Positions 1 through 10,616 of a stretch of DNA of 64,000 nt are shown one piece after another (the first letter of the stretch is position 1; every line of letters begins with the position of its first letter). The translations under genes and the position numbers were made by a program. Source of the stretch: Fibrella forsythiae (lineage in GTDB: Bacteria; Bacteroidota; Bacteroidia; Cytophagales; Spirosomataceae); NCBI RefSeq assembly GCF_017353175.1, contig NZ_JAFMYW010000001.1, positions 1,342,317-1,406,316 on the forward strand. Direction: 5' to 3'. The notes under the pieces were generated by a model, which was not told the DNA's origin, ran no database searches, and saw only the letters and a program-made list of their open reading frames with translations.

Positions 1-2086
1 CGAAGAACCGTTTTTCATAGGGGGCGGTCAGATTGGACCCATAGCCAAAGACGACCCCGGCATTTACCCGAAAAGCCAGCAGCGCACGTGACGAGATAGG
101 CAGGTAGTGCCGGTAATCTACGTTTGTGCGCAGGTACTTGTATAAGTTCAGGCCTGAGCTTTGCGATAGGGATTCGACCGCCGAGGTCTTCAACAGATTC
201 AGCGTGGTGCCACCCGACTCAAGCGTTGTCCGGAAGAAATTGGCGCGTTTGTTTTGCCCCAGAATATTGGTATTGTACGTGTAGCCAAAACTTATGCTGG
301 AGAAAAATGCGTTTCGAAAGCTGTTGCCAATTGTGCTCCCCTCGTTCGTCAGGCTATCCAGCGACTTTTGAAACTGTGCGCCGATATCCGTTTGTTGAAT
401 ACCAGCCTGCAGGTAGTTGACGTCAACGATGCTGGCGTTGAATTGCTGCGTCTGGGTACGTTGCCACAGGTACGTCATGGTACCGCGCAGATTTCGACGG
501 GTGTAATCGGGCCGGTCGGTAATCGTGTATCCCAGCGATAACTGCGTACGTGGGTTAAGCTCATTGAAGAGAAAACGCGTTTTTCCGGGAAACAGAATCT
601 GTGGAAAAATCAACGAAGTCGTCAGGCCAAATTCCTGCGAATACAGCACTTTATTGACGGCGAAACCTAACTGCGCTTCCAGACCAAACCGAGCAGCTAC
701 CTCAAAAGTCTCCAGCCCGCCAAAGAGATTACGTACCCGTAGTGCAGCATTGGCATAGGGGCCCGGAAAACCCTGCCCATAGTACAACACGGTTGCCCCT
801 AACTCAGTGGTGATATCGTACTTATCCAGCGGAGTGGCCGTGATCACGGTTCTCAGGCGGCGACCAGTTGTATCCGTGAAGTTGACGTTGGCAAACCGGA
901 ACTGGTTTAACAGAAAGAGCTGCCGTTGCGTGTCGGCGTAGTCTTTTAACCGGTAGAGCGCGCCCGGACGCAGGGATATTTTAGTATCAAGTAAGCGTGT
1001 CGAGTACATACCAGGCTCCAGAAAATACCGGATGCCATTGCGTCGAACCGTATCGACGGCCACTTTAGGGTCTCTGGCCAGCGTCATCTGCACGTCACCA
1101 ACATAATAAACCGGGTGAGCGCTTTTTCCGGGCGGGTTCAGAATCTGCATGGTCAGATCAACAGGCTGGCTGGACTTATCCCCGGACACGTTCTGTATTG
1201 TATCATTCCCGAACGGGATTATGTACTGGCGTGAGAAGCTGTAGTAGCCGCTATTGCGCAGCAGCTCCTCAATTCGGACGCTTTCCGCAAAAACCTTGTC
1301 CTCGTCTAGCCGGTCATTCGCTTTAATCAGCGCAGCGCTAAGTGAATAGCCGACCAGCGAATCGATCCGTTTATCGGGAATGTCGTACGAAATTGACCGC
1401 AGAATTGACGGTATTCCTTCAGAAACAATGTAATTGACTCGTACTCGGCTGTCGGCCAGTGTATCAACGGTGTAGCGAACCGTTGCGCTCCGAAAGCCTT
1501 TCTTTCTCAGAAAGAGACGCATTTTAGCGGAGTCAGCCTGGGCGTCGGCCTGCACGAAGTAAACGGGGGGCTCGCCGAAATTACGCATCACCCAGTTGCC
1601 TTTTTCGATGTATTTCTGATCACGTCGCGCTTCCCGGTTGAAGCGCCTGTTCAGTTTTTTCAACGCTTTGGAATCGCCTCCTACCACCTGGCTCTCCTGT
1701 TCGAAACGCACGGTCAGCGCTTCTAATTCTTTACGCCTCTGTTCGGGGTCATACTTTCCGGAGAAGCCCTGATAAATCCATAAACCAGGTGTAAAAGGCA
1801 GTTGAAGCAGTCGTTTGTTGGGACGTCGGGGAATAAGCGCTTCCAGTTCTTCGGTGTCAATGGTCTGATTTCCTTTGACAGACTGTGAAAAAAGCAGGTA
1901 TTGATTCCCGGACCGTTTCGCTGGTGCGCAGGCGGCCATCAAATAAACAGACAGTAAAATCAGGCCACCGATCGTGCATACTGAGCGTTGGGCTTCATGC
2001 TTGCCAAAACTGAGTATACCTTTGGTCCACCACCGGGGTTTCTGCTCTACTGTATTGAACCGGGGGGCCGATTGTCTATTAGTCAT
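1..2086 (-). CDS. TamL-like Omp85/BamA-family outer-membrane lipoprotein, C-terminus outside the window
   Basis: I translated the minus strand directly: an open frame starts at ATG 2086 and runs off the left edge (about 695 residues visible). It has an N-terminal hydrophobic stretch ending in a lipobox-like Leu-Met-Ala-Ala-Cys near residue 50, POTRA-like segments, and then a long alternating beta-strand region with many aromatic residues, including a YGQGFPGPYANAALRVRNLF stretch. This order fits the Bacteroidota TamL branch of Omp85 proteins, which work with TamB in assembling or lipidating the outer membrane. The lipoprotein signal favours TamL over BamA. The long segment before the lipobox is unusual, so translation may start further in. 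The start codon lies only 5 bp from the divergent methyltransferase start. Family assignment is fairly sure; the TamL subtype is inference. Confidence 0.85.
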   Translation of the reverse strand, partial: MTNRQSAPRFNTVEQKPRWWTKGILSFGKHEAQRSVCTIGGLILLSVYLMAACAPAKRSGNQYLLFSQSVKGNQTIDTEELEALIPRRPNKRLLQLPFTPGLWIYQGFSGKYDPEQRRKELEALTVRFEQESQVVGGDSKALKKLNRRFNREARRDQKYIEKGNWVMRNFGEPPVYFVQADAQADSAKMRLFLRKKGFRSATVRYTVDTLADSRVRVNYIVSEGIPSILRSISYDIPDKRIDSLVGYSLSAALIKANDRLDEDKVFAESVRIEELLRNSGYYSFSRQYIIPFGNDTIQNVSGDKSSQPVDLTMQILNPPGKSAHPVYYVGDVQMTLARDPKVAVDTVRRNGIRYFLEPGMYSTRLLDTKISLRPGALYRLKDYADTQRQLFLLNQFRFANVNFTDTTGRRLRTVITATPLDKYDITTELGATVLYYGQGFPGPYANAALRVRNLFGGLETFEVAARFGLEAQLGFAVNKVLYSQEFGLTTSLIFPQILFPGKTRFLFNELNPRTQLSLGYTITDRPDYTRRNLRGTMTYLWQRTQTQQFNASIVDVNYLQAGIQQTDIGAQFQKSLDSLTNEGSTIGNSFRNAFFSSISFGYTYNTNILGQNKRANFFRTTLESGGTTLNLLKTSAVESLSQSSGLNLYKYLRTNVDYRHYLPISSRALLAFRVNAGVVFGYGSNLTAPYEKRFF

Positions 2087-2091
2087 TCCTT

Positions 2092-2841
2092 ATGATATCA
2101 AAATCTGTCGCGCAGTTTGTCAGGTCGTTGCACCAGAAAAAATACCGTCAGCAGGAAGGCTGCTTTCTGGTCGAAGGCGCGAAGAGCGTTCAGGAAGTGC
2201 TGTCATCAACATTTGAGGTCGATCTCTTACTGACGACAGACGCTTTCTACAAAGAAAACGCCGACGGGGCAGACCGCCAACGCTGCCGAATTGAAACCGC
2301 TACTGCCGAAGAACTAACCCGCGTTGGTACGCTCGAAAGCAATAACGCCGCGTTGGCCGTTGTCCGTATGCGTGCAAATGTACCGCTTTTACGAGCGCCA
2401 GACGCCTGGGTGTTGGTTCTCGATGACATTCGTGACCCCGGCAATCTGGGCACTATTTTGCGCATCGCCGACTGGTATGGGATCGACACCATTTTATGCT
2501 CGGAAACAACCGCTGACGTGTATAACCCAAAAGTAATTTCGGCCAGTAAGGGCTCGTTTACACGCGTAAACTGGTGGTATGGCGATCTGACAGGCGTGCT
2601 CAACCAAGCCAATGCACCTGTGTACGGCGCTTTTCTGGATGGCGACGACGTTCATCAGAGTCCATTCAACGCAGCGGGCGGGTATATCGTGATGGGCAAC
2701 GAAGCCAACGGAATCGGTCCGAACATAACGCCGTTTGTTACCCAACGGATTACGATTCCCCGCTATGGCGACGCTGAGTCATTGAATGTTGGTATTGCCA
2801 CCGCCGTGATCCTGGATAACCTCCGCCGCGTGCAGGGGTAG
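2092..2841 (+). CDS. TrmH/SpoU-family RNA 2'-O-methyltransferase
   Basis: The 249 aa protein has the N-terminal substrate-binding segment typical of SpoU enzymes (QKKYRQQEGCFLVEGAKSV, residues about 16-34). The three SpoU knot motifs follow: DDIRDPGNLGTILRIADWYG near 110-130, YIVMGNEANGI near 198-208, and ITIPRYGDAESLNVGIATAV near 221-240. Such enzymes methylate a ribose 2'-OH in rRNA or tRNA using S-adenosylmethionine; which RNA is targeted cannot be told from sequence. The start at 2092 is supported because its first residues match the family N-terminus. The gene diverges from the TamL-like gene with only 5 bp between start codons, so each promoter must lie inside the other gene or be shared. 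The stop codon overlaps a GGTACGT word at 2841. Confidence 0.93.
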   Translation: MISKSVAQFVRSLHQKKYRQQEGCFLVEGAKSVQEVLSSTFEVDLLLTTDAFYKENADGADRQRCRIETATAEELTRVGTLESNNAALAVVRMRANVPLLRAPDAWVLVLDDIRDPGNLGTILRIADWYGIDTILCSETTADVYNPKVISASKGSFTRVNWWYGDLTGVLNQANAPVYGAFLDGDDVHQSPFNAAGGYIVMGNEANGIGPNITPFVTQRITIPRYGDAESLNVGIATAVILDNLRRVQG

Positions 2842-2902
2842 GTACGTTGCTCACTGGGTGATGTGGCGAGTTGCCTGTCAGTAGTACCACCTAAGTGCAA
2901 CG

Positions 2903-3541
2903 TCACAACACGTCTGCAACGGGAAACACCATCTCAAAGGATGTCATTGCGATAGCCGCCAGCCGCGTACCCTGACTGATGTCGGGGAAGTAATCGGTGT
3001 TGATCTGAAGCGCATGAAGCGACGCGAACTGCCCTTTTCCGCTGGCCGAAGGTGCTGTCAGGACCAGTTCGTGCCCTCGCCGTTGGGTCACCTGAAAGCC
3101 GGGTAACAATCTTGTGCTCACCGGAAACGACAGGCCACCGGTGCTGACTCGCACCGAGAAAAATGCCTGCCCGTCTTTACGCACCAGGTACGTCTTCGAG
3201 CCGTCTGGCTGGGTCGTAATCGTGAAATCGGCCTGCTCTTTCGGAATACCCCAGTTGGCGATGCCATTGTCGACGCTCACCTGGGTTGACACGTAGATTT
3301 TTGAGATCGAAAAGGTGGTTCGCCCGTTAAGGTTGAAGAGGCCGGGGATGAACAGCAACTCGCAGTACGGCCCCACATCCGACGACGTATAATCGACGAG
3401 CATAACGGTACCGATCCAGCCGCGATACCCTGCCTGCTGGAAATCATCCAGAAACCCATGCTGCCGCACGAACATCTCGGGAAAATGCGCAATCAGAACG
3501 AGGCCACTGCCCGTCAAGGTCCAGGGGGGTAATGCTGTCAT
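2903..3541 (-). CDS. Acetoacetate-decarboxylase-like family protein
   Basis: The protein is 212 aa from the preferred start at 3541 (MTALPPWTLTGSG); the open frame extends 33 residues upstream, but those residues are not family-like. The body resembles the acetoacetate decarboxylase superfamily: an early segment on membrane-type or acyl substrates, a central YCELLFIPGLF then FSISKIYVSTQVSVDNGIANW, and a C-terminal beta-rich domain. Bacteroidota proteins of this type are often annotated as acetoacetate decarboxylase family without activity data. I did not identify a clear Schiff-base lysine context, so the reaction is uncertain. The gene is convergent with the methyltransferase and lies downstream of the terminator that ends the cyclophilin gene. 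Confidence 0.6.
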   Translation of the reverse strand: MTALPPWTLTGSGLVLIAHFPEMFVRQHGFLDDFQQAGYRGWIGTVMLVDYTSSDVGPYCELLFIPGLFNLNGRTTFSISKIYVSTQVSVDNGIANWGIPKEQADFTITTQPDGSKTYLVRKDGQAFFSVRVSTGGLSFPVSTRLLPGFQVTQRRGHELVLTAPSASGKGQFASLHALQINTDYFPDISQGTRLAAIAMTSFEMVFPVADVL

Positions 3542-3640
3542 ACCGCAAGTAACTAGTTTTTCAGGTACAATGCTTTGTAGATTAGTGTGTTGCTGACGCC
3601 AGGCCCTTCGACCGCAATACATTAACGGCAACGTACCCAC

Positions 3641-3672
3641 AAAAAAAGCCCCGCCAGAAATCTGGCGGGGCT
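3641..3672 (-). terminator. Rho-independent terminator of the cyclophilin gene
   Basis: An 11-bp perfect GC-rich stem (3647-3657 paired with 3662-3672, loop AAAT) is followed, on the minus strand, by a run of seven T at 3647-3641. It lies 20 bp beyond the stop codon of the peptidyl-prolyl isomerase gene. Confidence 0.88.
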
Positions 3673-3692
3673 CCTGAAAAGAGGATTAACGC

Positions 3693-4136
3693 TTACGCTT
3701 CGGCTTCTTCCGTGATCGTGATCGACTGGATTTTGTCGCCTTGTTTGATCTGGTCAACGAGGTCGATACCGTCGGTTACTTTACCGAAAACCGTGTGGTT
3801 CCGGTCGAGGTGAGCCGTATTCTGCCGGTTGTGGCATATGAAGAACTGTGAACCGCCCGTGTTGCGACCCCGGTGCGCCATGCTCAACACCCCGCGATCG
3901 TGGTATTGGTTGTCGCCCGACAGTTCGCAGGGAATGCTGTAGCCGGGGCCACCTGCACCCGTGCCGGTTGGGTCACCACCCTGAATCATAAAGTTGGGAA
4001 TGACGCGGTGAAACACAACACCGTCATAAAAACCAGACTTAGCCAGTTTCACAAAGTTGGCAACCGTACCCGGTGCATCTTTTTCAAAAAATTCGATCGT
4101 CATAGTACCACGATCGGTGTTCATTAGAGCTTTCAT
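3693..4136 (-). CDS. Cyclophilin-type peptidyl-prolyl cis-trans isomerase
   Basis: This 147 aa single-domain cyclophilin has FHRVIPNFMIQGGDPTGTG (residues about 42-60) with the catalytic Arg in HRV, then GSQFFICHNRQNTAHLDRNH and VFGKV near the C-terminus. It catalyses proline cis-trans isomerisation. There is no signal peptide, so it is probably cytoplasmic. The Trp that confers cyclosporin sensitivity in eukaryotic cyclophilins is replaced by His (TAHLDRNH), as is common in bacterial forms. The gene ends at a strong terminator and is preceded by an imperfect intergenic inverted repeat (4146-4244). Confidence 0.95.
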   Translation of the reverse strand: MKALMNTDRGTMTIEFFEKDAPGTVANFVKLAKSGFYDGVVFHRVIPNFMIQGGDPTGTGAGGPGYSIPCELSGDNQYHDRGVLSMAHRGRNTGGSQFFICHNRQNTAHLDRNHTVFGKVTDGIDLVDQIKQGDKIQSITITEEAEA

Positions 4137-4145
4137 TGGAAGAGA

Positions 4146-4244
4146 GTTTACCGTTTTCTGTTTACCGTTTTCTGTTACTCCGCTAGATTCAGATTAGTAC
4201 TTAAGCAGCGCAACAGAAAACAGCAAACTGAAAACAGAAGACTG
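4146..4244. repeat. Intergenic inverted repeat, family B copy 1
   Basis: The left arm 4146-4176 (two runs of TTTACCGTTTTCTG) pairs with the right arm around 4211-4244; 25 of 31 positions match. The word caacagaaaacagcaaactg (4211-4230) recurs exactly at 16922-16941. The element fills the gap between the cyclophilin start and the ABC-F stop. Confidence 0.75.
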
Positions 4245-4246
4245 TT

Positions 4247-5905
<1,659 letters not shown>

Positions 5906-5948
5906 TTAAGCCGCAAAGGTACGAAATTTTAGCGGGATTAGCAGGCGG

Positions 5949-7202
5949 CTACTCTGTTTCCAGCACAGGTACGTGGTTGAGGTCGAGTTCGCCTTCCCAT
6001 TTGGCTACGACCGACGTGGCAACGGCATTGCCCATTACGGATGTGGCCGAGCGACCCATATCGAGAAAGGGATCGATGCCCAGGATAAGGGCCAGCCCTT
6101 CGACGGGTAGGTTAAACTGCGCCAGCGTGCCGGCAATAACGACGAGGGAGGCGCGGGGTACACCCGCAATGCCTTTCGAAGTGATCATCAGCGTTAAGAG
6201 CATGAAAATCTGCTGGTTCAACGTCAGCGGAATGCCGTAGGCCTGCGCAATGAAACCCGTAGCAAAGGTCATGTACATCATAGAGCCGTCGAGGTTGAAC
6301 GAATAACCCAGCGGCAAGACGAAACCAATAATCCGGTTCGAGATGCCGAAGTTTTCCAGCACTTTGATCTGCTGCGGTAACGAGGCCTCCGACGATGCCG
6401 TACTGAACGACAGCAGCAGCGGCGCCTTCATGGCCTGCAACAGCCGGAAGAACGGAATTTTTGAGACGGTACAGATAGCAAACAGCACCACAAAGATGAA
6501 GAACAGCAGCCCTCCATAAAAACAAACCAACAGGTAGGCGTAAGAAGCCAGAATGCTCAGCCCTTTCGACGCTACAACAGCCGCCATAGCGCCCAGTACG
6601 GCAAATGGAGCCAGTTGCATCACGTACCCAACCATCTTGAAAACCAGTTCGCTCAGCGCATCCAACGCTTTGGTGATCGACTTTCCCTTATCGCCAATCG
6701 CGCCCAGCGCCACCCCGAAAAACAGTGAGAACACCACAATTTGCAGGATCTCGTTCTCGGCCAATGCCCGGAACGCTGAATCGGGGAAGATGTGCAGGAT
6801 GAATTCTTCAATCGAATTCAACTTCTTGCCTTCAACGCCAATCGACGTACCGGCGGCGGGCCGTGGCCAGCTTTGAATACTGCCCGGCTTGGTTACGTTG
6901 ACTACAACCAGACCGATGATGAGGGAGAGGATGGTGGCGAAGTAGAAGTAGCCCAACGTTTTGATACCAATCCGGCCAACTACTTTAAAATCACCCAGCT
7001 TGGCAATGCCGACGACCAGCGTCGAAAAAACGAGCGGCCCGATAATCATCTTGATCAGCTTCAGGAACACTTTGCTGACCAACTGGAATTTCTGACCAAT
7101 GGCCTCGGCCGTAGCTACGTCGTAGGAAGCATGCAGAATCTGCCCGATCAGTACGCCCAGCACAAAGCCAATGACGATTTTAGTAGTAATATTTAGTTTC
7201 AT
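5949..7202 (-). CDS. Dicarboxylate/amino acid:cation symporter (DAACS family)
   Basis: This 417 aa polytopic membrane protein has the hallmarks of the glutamate/C4-dicarboxylate transporter fold. These are the re-entrant loop HP1 serine motif (SFSTASSEASLP, about 258-269), the TM7 motif FNLDGSMMYM, and the TM8 substrate/cation signature DPFLDMGRSATSVMGNAVA. It should import acidic amino acids or C4-dicarboxylates across the inner membrane with protons or sodium; the substrate cannot be chosen from sequence. The gene is alone on its strand segment: a REP-like hairpin lies just upstream (7252-7300), and the ABC-F gene follows 64 bp downstream. Confidence 0.94.
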   Translation of the reverse strand: MKLNITTKIVIGFVLGVLIGQILHASYDVATAEAIGQKFQLVSKVFLKLIKMIIGPLVFSTLVVGIAKLGDFKVVGRIGIKTLGYFYFATILSLIIGLVVVNVTKPGSIQSWPRPAAGTSIGVEGKKLNSIEEFILHIFPDSAFRALAENEILQIVVFSLFFGVALGAIGDKGKSITKALDALSELVFKMVGYVMQLAPFAVLGAMAAVVASKGLSILASYAYLLVCFYGGLLFFIFVVLFAICTVSKIPFFRLLQAMKAPLLLSFSTASSEASLPQQIKVLENFGISNRIIGFVLPLGYSFNLDGSMMYMTFATGFIAQAYGIPLTLNQQIFMLLTLMITSKGIAGVPRASLVVIAGTLAQFNLPVEGLALILGIDPFLDMGRSATSVMGNAVATSVVAKWEGELDLNHVPVLETE

Positions 7203-7251
7203 ATGAAGTGTAAAAAAGCAACTGGGCTATGGTGGGTGATTGGGTATGTTT

Positions 7252-7300
7252 TTTTGTCATCCCGACGTAAGGAGCAGTCCGCCGTTGCGGGATGACAAAA
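7252..7300. repeat. REP-like 49-bp hairpin, copy 1
   Basis: Perfect 13-bp arms (TTTTGTCATCCCG at 7252-7264, its complement at 7288-7300) enclose a 23-bp loop. The same 49-bp unit occurs at 9224-9272 with one base difference. It lies between two genes on the same strand. Confidence 0.85.
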
Positions 7301-7343
7301 CGCAGCTTTAAATTTCAACCTTCCCGACCAGAATACAAAACAG

Positions 7344-8627
7344 CTACTCTAAAGCCTGGTAAACTGCAACCCTGAATTTGCGGACAAAGTCGCCGTAATA
7401 GGCATATGGATGCACGTTGGTATAGACCAGCATAATCAGGTTTTCGGTGGGGTCGACGGTGAATTCTGAGCAGTACATGCCGCCCCAGGTAAACGAGCCC
7501 GGCGTTGCCTGATCACCGTAGTGGCTGTTCGGTGTGATCAATTGAAAGCCAAGGCCATATTTATCCTGCCGATCCCAGACATTGTCTTCTCCCAATTGAT
7601 TGGTCAGCATCATGTCTACGGTTTTCCGAGCCAGAATTCGTCTGCCGTTGAATGTGCCGCCATTCAGAAATAGCTGGCACAGTTTGGCGTAGTCTTCTAT
7701 CGTTCCGACCAGGCCAGCACCACCCGAAAAATAGGTTCGGGCACCCGACACGGCGAGGGTTCGGTAGGTGTCGTTGGGATTAACCGTTAAGGGGGCGTCG
7801 GCACTTTTCGAGTACAACTCCACCAAGCGACTTGCTTTGCCGGGAGGCAGGTAGAAGTAGGTATCATTCATGCCCAGCGGGTCGAGTACCCGTTTCCGGA
7901 TGGCCACATCGAGCGGTTCACCCGATAGTATTTCGACCAGTCGGCCAATAATATCCGTGTTCAGGCCGTAGGTAAAGCCATCACCGGGGTCTTTTACCAA
8001 CGGCCGTTTCGCCAGCCTGTTCACCACGTCTTCGAGCCGATCAGGTTCTTTCGAGCCAAAAAATGGAATTCGGAACTCGGGCCGCTGATCGAGTGGATGT
8101 TCGTAGGGGATGCCCGCATTATGACACAGCAATTGCCGAATCGTTATTTCTGATTTGGCAGGGCGGGTTTCATACGCTCCTTTTACGGGGTCGTTCTTTG
8201 TGTATTTCACCAGCACAACCGGGTTTTTAAAGGCCGGAATGTACTTCGAGATCGGCTCATCAAGCATGAACTTCCCTTCCTCAAACAGGGTCATCAGCGT
8301 TGTTGTCGTGATGGCTTTCGACTGCGAGGCAATCCGATAGATGTCAGTCGTGCGAGACGGCGTCTTCCGTTCCAGGTTGCTGTATCCGTAGGCTTTGTGG
8401 AGGACGATCTCACCATTTCTGACGACCATCGCCACGGCGTTTGGGGCCAGGCCCTGATCAATGAACCCCTGAAGCAGTTCATCGACGCGTTTTAATCGTT
8501 CGGCCGAAAAACCCTGCTTCGCCGGATTAGCACTGACTGTTAGCTGATTGGGTACGTTTATCGGAACAGATGGTCGTTGCGCCAGCAGCGACGTAGAGAG
8601 CAAACAGAGGTAAAGCGTTTTTTTCAT
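7344..8627 (-). CDS. Class C beta-lactamase-like serine hydrolase
   Basis: This 427 aa protein has an N-terminal signal peptide (LYLCLLSTSLLAQ) and a penicillin-binding-protein/beta-lactamase fold. The nucleophile motif S-x-x-K is SQSK at residues 101-104 (YRIASQSKAI), followed by a YGLN element matching the Y-x-N motif. A WGGMY segment sits where the third motif (KTG/HxG) is expected. Such exported enzymes hydrolyse esters, D-amino-acid peptides or lactones; true lactamase activity is not implied. The start overlaps the stop of the upstream acetyltransferase gene by 4 bp (8624-8627), indicating translational coupling. Confidence 0.92.
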   Translation of the reverse strand: MKKTLYLCLLSTSLLAQRPSVPINVPNQLTVSANPAKQGFSAERLKRVDELLQGFIDQGLAPNAVAMVVRNGEIVLHKAYGYSNLERKTPSRTTDIYRIASQSKAITTTTLMTLFEEGKFMLDEPISKYIPAFKNPVVLVKYTKNDPVKGAYETRPAKSEITIRQLLCHNAGIPYEHPLDQRPEFRIPFFGSKEPDRLEDVVNRLAKRPLVKDPGDGFTYGLNTDIIGRLVEILSGEPLDVAIRKRVLDPLGMNDTYFYLPPGKASRLVELYSKSADAPLTVNPNDTYRTLAVSGARTYFSGGAGLVGTIEDYAKLCQLFLNGGTFNGRRILARKTVDMMLTNQLGEDNVWDRQDKYGLGFQLITPNSHYGDQATPGSFTWGGMYCSEFTVDPTENLIMLVYTNVHPYAYYGDFVRKFRVAVYQALE

Positions 8628-9187
8628 TTTGTAAAATCCCAGACCACGACTTCCCAGATCTCATTGGCGTCGGGTTCATGGAAAGAATGAATGGATTTGA
8701 ATCCTACCCGTTCATGCGCGCGTAACGACCGGGTATTCCGGGCCGAGATATCAGTGATGAATAATCGAAACCGGCTTTGATATAATTCTTTGTGGTACGC
8801 ATAGAGCTTATCGAAAATACCCTGCCCCCGATATCGTGCGTCGACGCAGACTTGCCCAACTACGTAGTATGGGTATTCTGAGAGCAACCTTCCTTCATAC
8901 GTCAAGGTATCAAAAAGGCTAAACAGCGTCGCTAATTCGGGTACGTCGGCGCGTACCTCTGGCACCGTGGTGATGGCGTAGGCAACCACCTCGTCGCCGT
9001 CTTTAGCAATAACAGTTGGCGCCGCCTCGTGCATCCGGCGCATCTGATCCAGCGTATACGTGAGCGTAACAAACCCTTGCTCCCGCTGCTGCTCGGGCGT
9101 GAGGTTACGTACCTGGTTGCGTTGTTGCAGAGCCAGCAGCCCGCGAAGATCGTTGTCGGTTTGTGTGGTAGTGATGGTAACTGGCAT
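8624..9187 (-). CDS. GNAT family N-acetyltransferase
   Basis: The protein is 187 aa from the preferred start at 9187 (MPVTITTTQ). The frame is open up to 9232, but those 15 extra codons come from the REP-like repeat, so I reject the longer start. The acetyl-CoA loop is visible as VCVDARYRGQGIFDKLYAYH (R-G-Q-G-I), followed by the usual late strand with ARNTRSLRAHERVGF. It transfers an acetyl group from acetyl-CoA to an unknown amine substrate. It is coupled to the serine hydrolase by a 4-bp overlap. Confidence 0.92.
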   Translation of the reverse strand: MPVTITTTQTDNDLRGLLALQQRNQVRNLTPEQQREQGFVTLTYTLDQMRRMHEAAPTVIAKDGDEVVAYAITTVPEVRADVPELATLFSLFDTLTYEGRLLSEYPYYVVGQVCVDARYRGQGIFDKLYAYHKELYQSRFRLFITDISARNTRSLRAHERVGFKSIHSFHEPDANEIWEVVVWDFTK

Positions 9188-9223
9188 ACGGTGGAAACGG
9201 TAGAAGTATAAATGAAAATGGGC

Positions 9224-9272
9224 TTTTGTCATCCCGACGTAAGGAGCGGTCCGCCGTTGCGGGATGACAAAA
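9224..9272. repeat. REP-like 49-bp hairpin, copy 2
   Basis: The arms 9224-9236 and 9260-9272 are perfect 13-bp complements. The unit is identical to 7252-7300 except one base in the loop. It lies between the epimerase stop and the acetyltransferase start, on a shared transcription direction. Confidence 0.85.
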
Positions 9273-9281
9273 GCGCTGCGC

Positions 9282-10382
9282 TTAGCCTATGTGAACCGAT
9301 GTGCAATTCGCCAAAAATACCGGGTCGACCTCAGCGCCGATGCCGGGTACGTCGGGAATCGTGATTTGGTAGCCGTCGTAGACGATGCCGCCCAGTACCG
9401 GGTCTTCGGCATGTTCGAAACAGGCGTCCAGATCGCAGAGACGAATATTCTGGCGGGCCGCCGCAAAATGAGCGTTGGCGGTCAGCGCCAGCCTTGACTC
9501 TGACATACAACCAATCATACAGGCCATGTTGGCGGCTTCGGCGACGGCGTTGATCTTCAGCGCTTCATAAATACCGCCGCTTTTCGACAGCTTGATGTTC
9601 AGGTAGTCAACGGCCTCTTCACGCACCAGCCGGATCGCATCAACGGCGTCGAACACTGATTCATCAGCCATAATAGGTACGTTGGTTTGCTGCCGCAGCA
9701 ACCGGAGGCCAGGTACGTTGCTTTTCAGAATCGGTTGTTCGCAATACTCCACGTTCCAGTCGCCCAGTTTACTCAGCACCGCGCGGGCCGTAGGTACGTC
9801 CCAGCCCTGATTAGCATCAAGACGAATCGGCGTTTCGTACCGAATCACCTGCCGGATCATGGCCAGCCGGTCAAGGTCGTCTTGTGCGGTGGTGCCTAGC
9901 TTTACTTTGATGGCCTCTCCCCCGTTGGCTTCAATGCGCCGGGCGTCTTCAGCCATCCGTTCGGGGTCGTTGATGTAGATCGTTTCGTCGGTAACCAACG
10001 TACGGTTAGCCCCGCCCAAAAACTGGTAAAGCGGCATATTAGCCGCTTTGGCCGTCAGGTCATACAGGGCCATGTCGAACGCAGAGCGCGTGGTGGGGTG
10101 ACCGGGCAGGTACCGCAGAATGGCTTGCAGACAATGTTCAATCGCCAATGGGTCACGACCGATTAGCAGCCCGGCCACATCCTGCGCCGCCGCCAGGCCT
10201 GATGCCTGCGTTTCGCCCACGATCATCCAGAACGGCGACCCTTCACCCCACCCCGTCAGGCCGGCATCGGTATCAATGCGAACGAGCATGTTACGAGCCG
10301 CGTCGATGGTACCCAACGAAATGGCGATGGGCGCTTTCAGCGGGATGTTGTATTGGTAGAGCGTAACGCCGGTGATCTTCAT
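9282..10382 (-). CDS. Enolase-superfamily dipeptide epimerase
   Basis: This 366 aa protein has the muconate-lactonizing-enzyme subgroup pattern: catalytic K-x-K (EAIKVKLG), metal ligands in RLDANQGW, EYCEQP and MADESVF, and the second catalytic lysine in NIKLSKSGG. The C-terminal barrel strand carries an Asp-x-Asp (LCDLDACFEHAED), the motif that binds the substrate amino group in dipeptide epimerases. It is therefore expected to epimerise a dipeptide such as L-Ala-D/L-Glu or a related murein or hydrophobic dipeptide; exact specificity is unknown. There is no signal peptide, so it is cytoplasmic. The 4-bp-coupled hydrolase/acetyltransferase pair lies downstream, past the REP-like hairpin. Confidence 0.88.
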   Translation of the reverse strand: MKITGVTLYQYNIPLKAPIAISLGTIDAARNMLVRIDTDAGLTGWGEGSPFWMIVGETQASGLAAAQDVAGLLIGRDPLAIEHCLQAILRYLPGHPTTRSAFDMALYDLTAKAANMPLYQFLGGANRTLVTDETIYINDPERMAEDARRIEANGGEAIKVKLGTTAQDDLDRLAMIRQVIRYETPIRLDANQGWDVPTARAVLSKLGDWNVEYCEQPILKSNVPGLRLLRQQTNVPIMADESVFDAVDAIRLVREEAVDYLNIKLSKSGGIYEALKINAVAEAANMACMIGCMSESRLALTANAHFAAARQNIRLCDLDACFEHAEDPVLGGIVYDGYQITIPDVPGIGAEVDPVFLANCTSVHIG

Positions 10383-10616
10383 TGGCGCAAAATACGCACG
10401 AACGGCGAACCACCTGGCAAGACAAGGGGCTTTAACACTGTTTCATCAACTAAGTAGACTGATAATGACAAGCCTTCATACGCCGTAGTCGACAGCCAGT
10501 TTTTTACGAAGACCGCTTTATTTGGCTTCTTATGACTTCCTGCTTTTGAACAGGTCAGCCGTTAACCAGTTCTGATAACGACACGCTTCGATCTCGTTTT
10601 ACACCATTTACCAGTT

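Noticed and set aside
2903..3640. Longer start (3640) for the acetoacetate-decarboxylase-like gene
   Set aside because: The extra 33 residues are not family-like and run into the terminator region; the start at 3541 fits better.
9188..9232. Upstream start at 9232 for the acetyltransferase
   Set aside because: That ATG is created by the REP-like palindrome; the internal Met at 9187 gives the family N-terminus.
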